Shown here: piece after piece, positions 59,819 to 64,000 of the stretch
Layout: each line of letters begins with the position of its first letter
How positions within the stretch are numbered: position 1 is the stretch's first letter
Assembly: GCA_963764825.1 (NCBI GenBank)
Contig: CAVXUA010000008.1
Span: forward strand, 62,001-126,000
Source: JAZGGS01 sp963764825
Lineage (GTDB): Bacteria > Bacteroidota > Ignavibacteria > Ignavibacteriales > Ignavibacteriaceae
DNA: 64,000 bases
Direction: 5' to 3'
The notes under the pieces: generated by a model
Told to the model about the DNA's origin: nothing
The model's database searches: none
The model's input: the letters and a program-made list of their open reading frames with translations, nothing else
Made by a program: the position numbers and the translations under genes

Positions 59819-61591
59819 TTGAGAAAAATAATGATAAAATTAATACTCTTTTACTGTGCAGTAATATTAACTGGCAGTTTATTTTCCCAATCACTCCCTA
59901 TTTTTTTAGATGGGAAAACTGATGATTGGAATGTCCCCGTTCCAACTTATATTGATGCAGAAAATGATGGCAGCGAATTTGATTTTAAATACTTTTCAGT
60001 TACAAATGATGAACAGTTTCTTTTTATAAGATTGAATCTCACACCCGAAACTAAATTAGTAGAAGATAATTTTTTAACACTTTATATTGATGGTGATAAT
60101 AACAATGCAACCGGGGTTTCAGTTAATGGTATTGGAGCCGAGTTAAGATGTGACTTTGGATTTAGAACAGGACAATTCTTTACAAATGGAACTACAAACA
60201 TTTCTTTTCCGGAAATTCAATTTAGAAGTCTTCCTACGGTTACAGATACAACTTACGAAATAGCAATTGGGAGAGACGTTTTGCCAAATGGCAGTGATCC
60301 TCTTTTTTCTTCTCCTTCAACAAAAATATTTTTTAAAGATAATGTTACAAATGGCGACTGGATGCCGAACAGCGGTGAAACTTTTGAATATATTTTTGAT
60401 GATACTCCTACAACCCCGTTAGTTCCTGTGGAGATCAGTAGGGAAGACACTTCTTATGTAAGAATAATGAATTGGAATGTTTTATTTGATGGATTGCTTG
60501 AGCCCGGCAGAGAAGATAATTTTGAAAGGATACTTCAGGCAATACAACCGGATATAATTTGCTTTAATGAGTTTTTTAATTCGTCAGCAACTCAGGTAAT
60601 AGATGCGATTAACCAGATGCTTCCTTTACCGGGCGGTGCAACATGGTATGGGGTAATGCTGGATGGAGGTAATGTAACCATTTCCAAATATCCTTTTATT
60701 CAAAGTTGGGAGGTTTATCCCGGGCACAGGATTACAGCATCATTAATAGATTTACCACAATATTTTGAAAAAGATATTATGGTAATAAATTCACATCTTA
60801 AATGCTGCGGCGGAGTGCAAAACGATGAAACCCGCCAACTGGAAGCAGATGCAACAATTGCTTTTATACTTGATGCAAAATCTCCCGGTGGTATAATTGA
60901 TCTTCCGGAAAACACTCCATTTCTAATTGCAGGTGATTTAAATTTAGTTGGGCTGCGGCAGCAATTAACAACCCTTGTAACAGGCGAAATAATAAACACA
61001 CAGATTTATGGTAATGGTGGTCCGCCTGATTGGGATAATACTGATCTTGAGGATCTTTTATCATCTCAAACAGATAAAAGAACTGCATACACCTGGCGAA
61101 ATGATAATAGCTCATTTCCTCCTGGTAGATTGGATTTCCAGATTTTTTCTAACAGCGCAATAAATGTTGAAAAAGATTTTGTTATCCAGACAGAAGTAAT
61201 GAGCAGCAGCAGACTTGCACAATATGGCTTACAGCAATTTGATACAAGAGATGCTTCCGATCATTTTCCTAAAGTAACTGATTACTCTCTTAACATTATA
61301 ACCAATACTGAAGAAGAAACTGAGTTGCTAGATTTTATGTTGGAGCAGAATTATCCAAACCCATTCAACCCAACAACAACAATAAAATACCAAATTCCAG
61401 AATTAAGTTTTGTCACACTTAGAGTTTATGATGTTTTAGGAAATGAAATTGCAACTTTAGTTAATGAAGAAAAACCTGCGGGAAGTTATGAACTAGATTT
61501 TAGCGGAAGTGAGTTAACAAGCGGAATTTATTTTTATACTTTAAGAACGGGAGATTTTGTTGAAACAAAAAAAATGATTCTACTAAAATGA
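59819..61591 (+). CDS. Exported endonuclease/exonuclease/phosphatase-fold protein with T9SS sorting domain
   Basis: The start is TTG 59819 or ATG 59831; the signal peptide is MIKLILFYCAVILTGSLFSQ. Residues ~20-200: a CBM9-like beta domain (LPIFLDGKTDDWNVPVP). Residues ~210-500: EEP fold with MNWNVLFDG, IICFNEFFN (metal Glu), LIAGDLNLVG (Asp/Asn) and DASDHFPKV (Asp-His pair), so an active DNase or phosphodiesterase/phosphatase is likely. C-terminal ~75 residues: NYPNPFNPTTTIKYQIPE, VYDVLGNEIATLVNEEKPAG, SGIYFYTLRTGDF and KKMILLK, a complete type IX sorting signal. The intact frame makes it the clearest T9SS cargo here. Confidence 0.9.
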   Translation: MRKIMIKLILFYCAVILTGSLFSQSLPIFLDGKTDDWNVPVPTYIDAENDGSEFDFKYFSVTNDEQFLFIRLNLTPETKLVEDNFLTLYIDGDNNNATGVSVNGIGAELRCDFGFRTGQFFTNGTTNISFPEIQFRSLPTVTDTTYEIAIGRDVLPNGSDPLFSSPSTKIFFKDNVTNGDWMPNSGETFEYIFDDTPTTPLVPVEISREDTSYVRIMNWNVLFDGLLEPGREDNFERILQAIQPDIICFNEFFNSSATQVIDAINQMLPLPGGATWYGVMLDGGNVTISKYPFIQSWEVYPGHRITASLIDLPQYFEKDIMVINSHLKCCGGVQNDETRQLEADATIAFILDAKSPGGIIDLPENTPFLIAGDLNLVGLRQQLTTLVTGEIINTQIYGNGGPPDWDNTDLEDLLSSQTDKRTAYTWRNDNSSFPPGRLDFQIFSNSAINVEKDFVIQTEVMSSSRLAQYGLQQFDTRDASDHFPKVTDYSLNIITNTEEETELLDFMLEQNYPNPFNPTTTIKYQIPELSFVTLRVYDVLGNEIATLVNEEKPAGSYELDFSGSELTSGIYFYTLRTGDFVETKKMILLK

Positions 61592-61625
61592 TTCAAGAAA
61601 CATCTTTTTTTGCCATCTGTCTCTG

Positions 61626-63083
61626 CTAAATCGTAATATCTTTAACCCGTATCTTCTGTGTTCTTCTTGAACGAGGGAAACGACTTTTTAATCCACCCTG
61701 AATTACAACTCCTGTTCCCATAATAATGCCTTCATATTTTACAGCGTACTGTCCCGGTTCAATCGAATCATTTAATATCAATCCACCGGTAATGTATGTT
61801 TTAAGTTCTTCAAGGTTTTTAATTTCATAAATATTTTTTGTTATATCTTTCTCAAATACCTGTGCTGCATGCGAATGTAGAACAACTCTGTTGTTTTTAT
61901 CAATTACTCCAAACTTAGTTCCTATCCTGTGGAAAAGACCAAGATTTTCGTCTGTCCAATCGCCGCTTACAAAAAATATCTCTTTTCTTTTCAGCATGTA
62001 ATTGTAACCGGATAAGATTTTTTTCTTTATTCCAAATTCATAAGAAATCTGTTTTAAATAATCTTTAATCTCATTCTCGTTGTCTTTATGGAAAGTCATC
62101 ACGTAACTTCTTCGTTTCTTTTCCTGTTCGGGTGGAGTGGTTTCACCAGTTTTCTTAAGCTTAACCATAAAGAATCCGTCTGAGTCTGCTTCCCAGGGAA
62201 CAATTCTTATTGCTTTGGAAAGGTTTTTATTTAAATCGATACCGTGGTACCGTGTAAATCCTTCTTTGTGCTGGTAAGGAAGATCAATATCCTGAATTTC
62301 AACTGGATAGTTCCTAAGAAGATTGTTAATTACAAGTTCATTTTCTTCCGGAGTTAATGTGCAGGTAGAATAGACAATTTCGCCACCAACCTTTAACATT
62401 TTAATTGCAGCAACCATAAGTCGTGTTTGAAGATCGGTTAGCCGTGCAACTCTTTCAAGCGACCACCATTTGTTCACCTCGTTCTTTTTTTGAATAATTC
62501 CCAGACCGCTGCATGGTGCATCAACCAGAATTTTATCAAAATATGAATCGTAATACTTGCTAAGAATTTCACCCTTGGAATTTAAAACTCCGTAGTTTAA
62601 AAAATTCATTTTATCCAGGTTAAAAACAAGTGCCTTAATTCTATCAATTTGAACCTCATTTACAATAAGCTTACCTTTATTCTGCATCAACTCAGCAAGC
62701 TGGGTTGTTTTAGAACCGGGTGCTGAACAAAGATCTAAAACTGTATCTGTAACTAAAGGATTTAAAACTATTGGCGGAAACATTGAAGACACACCCTGTA
62801 TGTAATATAAACCAAAAACCAATTCCAGTGTAGTTCCTACAAATTCGTAGCCACCGGTTATTTTAAGTGCGTTTGTAGGAAATTCAAGTTCTTCTGTAGA
62901 AATACCATAATTATCGAAAAGTCGTTTAGCCAAATCGGCGCGATTAATTTTGAGTTCGTTAACCCTTATGTACTTTGTGGGTGGTTTTTTTACAAATGCC
63001 CAATACTGCTTTGCAGCATCATCTCCAAAAACCGCACATAAATAAGTATAAACTTTTTCAGATACTCTTCCTTTTCGTTTCAT
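61626..63083 (-). CDS. RsmB/NOP-family RNA cytosine-5 methyltransferase
   Basis: 485 residues. SAM motif VLDLCSAPGSKTTQLAELM, ILVDAPCSGLGIIQK (Cys for release) and VYSTCTLTPEENELV (catalytic Cys). An N-terminal region (PTKYIRVNELKINRADL) and a C-terminal PUA-like part (KSRFPRSRRTQKIRVKDIT) resemble RsmF/YebU and archaeal-type m5C methyltransferases. The rRNA or tRNA target is not identifiable. The start overlaps the next upstream gene's stop by one base. Confidence 0.88.
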   Translation of the reverse strand: MKRKGRVSEKVYTYLCAVFGDDAAKQYWAFVKKPPTKYIRVNELKINRADLAKRLFDNYGISTEELEFPTNALKITGGYEFVGTTLELVFGLYYIQGVSSMFPPIVLNPLVTDTVLDLCSAPGSKTTQLAELMQNKGKLIVNEVQIDRIKALVFNLDKMNFLNYGVLNSKGEILSKYYDSYFDKILVDAPCSGLGIIQKKNEVNKWWSLERVARLTDLQTRLMVAAIKMLKVGGEIVYSTCTLTPEENELVINNLLRNYPVEIQDIDLPYQHKEGFTRYHGIDLNKNLSKAIRIVPWEADSDGFFMVKLKKTGETTPPEQEKKRRSYVMTFHKDNENEIKDYLKQISYEFGIKKKILSGYNYMLKRKEIFFVSGDWTDENLGLFHRIGTKFGVIDKNNRVVLHSHAAQVFEKDITKNIYEIKNLEELKTYITGGLILNDSIEPGQYAVKYEGIIMGTGVVIQGGLKSRFPRSRRTQKIRVKDITI

Positions 63084-63511
63084 CAGATCCTTATTAGATT
63101 TAGTTTTTTAAATACTTCGTTTACAACATCTAAATTATTTTCTGATTCAGGAAATGCTGTTTTAAAATCCTTTTGAATTTCAATTAATATGAAATCGATA
63201 TAATTTTCAAATTTATTAACAGCATCATCAAGCATTTTTTGATCTTGGGGAATTTCAACGAGTCCATTTGCGTTACAACTGGCGTACACAATGAACTTCC
63301 CCTTCATCAGATCATCAGTAAGCAGAACCTGGCTGCCATCCGTGGTTATTATTTCAAAACTTCCAAAAAGTTCTTCCCCTAAAATTAGTGTTTTTTGGGG
63401 AATGTCAAGTGTTTCAATAAAAGTTGTTTCTACAAAATCTGCAGGAAAAACTTTTATGCCTTTTCCCAAATAATTTTCAACAGTTTCTGCAATGAACTCT
63501 TTTTCAGTCAC
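63083..63511 (-). CDS. Conserved-looking hypothetical protein
   Basis: 142 residues, soluble, acidic. There are no motifs I recognise; predicted alternation of strands (KTLILGEELFGSFEIITTDG, KGKFIVYASCNANG) and a helical end. It is tightly packed between two genes on the same strand (overlap of one base downstream, a 1-base gap upstream), which supports it being expressed. Confidence 0.7.
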   Translation of the reverse strand: MTEKEFIAETVENYLGKGIKVFPADFVETTFIETLDIPQKTLILGEELFGSFEIITTDGSQVLLTDDLMKGKFIVYASCNANGLVEIPQDQKMLDDAVNKFENYIDFILIEIQKDFKTAFPESENNLDVVNEVFKKLNLIRI

Positions 63512-63512
63512 A

Positions 63513-63932
63513 CTAAGTTTTTAGCTCGTTTATATAAGTGCTTATAATCTCTTTTAAATTTGCTTCGTCTCTGTATATTGCAACGGTTAAAAGATTAGAA
63601 TCGCAGCCCGTTATCATTGCCGATAAATTTTTAACTGTGTTGTTAGCAAGCGCAAGTACGGGTATTTTCTTTTGATAAACAGCATAGGCAACTTCGAAAC
63701 CGACACCTAAACTCGGTCCTGAAATTTCAGCAATCATTATTTTACTGCCGTCAATCCATTTCAGGTCTCTTATAAAAATCTGCTTATCAGTTAGCGGATT
63801 TGTAGGAGAAAACTCACCACCTAATTCTGCAAGTGGTGTATGCCCTTCCGACTCTACAAAGTTAATAATTTCCAAATAAAATTTTTGGAAAGTTGTATCG
63901 CCTTTTATAGGTCCTGCACAATATATTATCAT
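63513..63932 (-). CDS. Nucleoside 2-deoxyribosyltransferase-like protein
   Basis: 139 residues. YCAGPIKGD at the N-terminus and MIAEISGPSLGVGFEVAYAV (catalytic Glu and substrate loop) are typical of the NDT/DNPH1 (Rcl) family, which cleaves or exchanges 2'-deoxynucleoside(-5'-phosphate) N-glycosidic bonds. The DGSKIMIAEI block fits the DNPH1 type. The frame is intact; it lies 2 bases after the stop of the upstream partial gene. Confidence 0.82.
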   Translation of the reverse strand: MIIYCAGPIKGDTTFQKFYLEIINFVESEGHTPLAELGGEFSPTNPLTDKQIFIRDLKWIDGSKIMIAEISGPSLGVGFEVAYAVYQKKIPVLALANNTVKNLSAMITGCDSNLLTVAIYRDEANLKEIISTYINELKT

Positions 63933-63934
63933 TT

Positions 63935-64000
63935 CTAAGATTCTAAAATAGTTTTGTAATATTTTTCATACATTGGCACAACTTGCGATTTATCAAAAAC
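63935..64000 (-). CDS. C-terminal end of a GT4-type glycosyltransferase, possibly BshA (partial)
   Basis: The last 21 codons of a gene entering from the right edge: VFDKSQVVPMYEKYYKTILES, split here as VFDKSQVVPMYE and KYYKTILES. This ending matches the C-terminal helix common in GT4 enzymes, and most closely BshA (bacillithiol synthesis), as I recall it. Too short to be sure. Confidence 0.35.
   Translation of the reverse strand, partial: VFDKSQVVPMYEKYYKTILES

Overview
The window is AT-rich and densely coded, and it looks like a chromosome segment of an Ignavibacteria-type member of the Bacteroidetes/Chlorobi (FCB) group. Two secreted proteins (ends at 956 and 61591) carry C-terminal type IX secretion sorting domains, and the second has the NYPNPFNPTTTIKYQIPE form typical of Ignavibacteria. 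Lipid A genes show a Gram-negative envelope. No rRNA, tRNA, CRISPR array or transposase was found. About half of the genes, including ileS, cysS, glnA, miaA, ispD and pyruvate phosphate dikinase, are interrupted by single-base indels, mostly +1 insertions. Since essential genes are hit as often as others, I treat these as sequence errors and annotate the full spans as single genes.

Layout. 1-956: end of a T9SS-exported protein. 957-5116: HAD phosphatase, isoprenylcysteine-type methyltransferase, lpxB, acyltransferase, lpxK (outer-membrane lipid operon). 5170-9804: ppdK, queA, ispD. 9839-15393: an oligopeptide-type ABC importer, with two ATPase genes leftward and the binding lipoprotein plus two permeases rightward. 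15390-28040: a signalling block consisting of a Ser/Thr kinase-ATPase-TPR protein whose start overlaps the permease stop, a sigma-54 activator with a degenerate receiver and a displaced Fis-type HTH, an exported protein made of ten 16-residue tandem repeats, a large exported HExxH peptidase/beta-propeller protein, a GAF-ATPase protein and a PAS histidine kinase-receiver hybrid. 28228-36926: AlkD-like glycosylase, RidA, an unusual alkaline phosphatase homologue, glycogen phosphorylase, VOC protein, MarR-GNAT fusion, TerB-like protein, pta.

37170-47646 is a housekeeping run: PLP homeostasis protein, DivIVA, purine nucleoside phosphorylase, a membrane coiled-coil protein, ileS, a Lys-rich DksA/TraR protein, two tandem lspA genes, an RluD-type pseudouridine synthase and cysS. 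47678-53469 (leftward) holds an FAD oxidase, a glycosyltransferase, miaA and a cNMP-binding/GAF/ATPase sensor. 53622-58257 holds an ECF sigma factor with its zinc-finger partner, FmdB, a rhodanese lipoprotein, a small basic protein, a glycosyltransferase and an Lrp-glnA pair. 58366-64000 holds a DUF4097-like lipoprotein, an ArsC/Spx-like protein, an exported nuclease/phosphatase-fold protein, an RNA methyltransferase, a hypothetical protein, a deoxyribosyltransferase and the tail of a GT4 (BshA-like) gene.

The most interesting region is 9839-28040. A peptide-type importer, a TPR-bearing kinase overlapping its last gene, a sigma-54 activator, an exported protein built of identical 16-residue units and an exported metallopeptidase lie side by side. 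This is the set of parts one would want for peptide signalling with a repetitive precursor. That reading is inference and is set out in the findings with tests.
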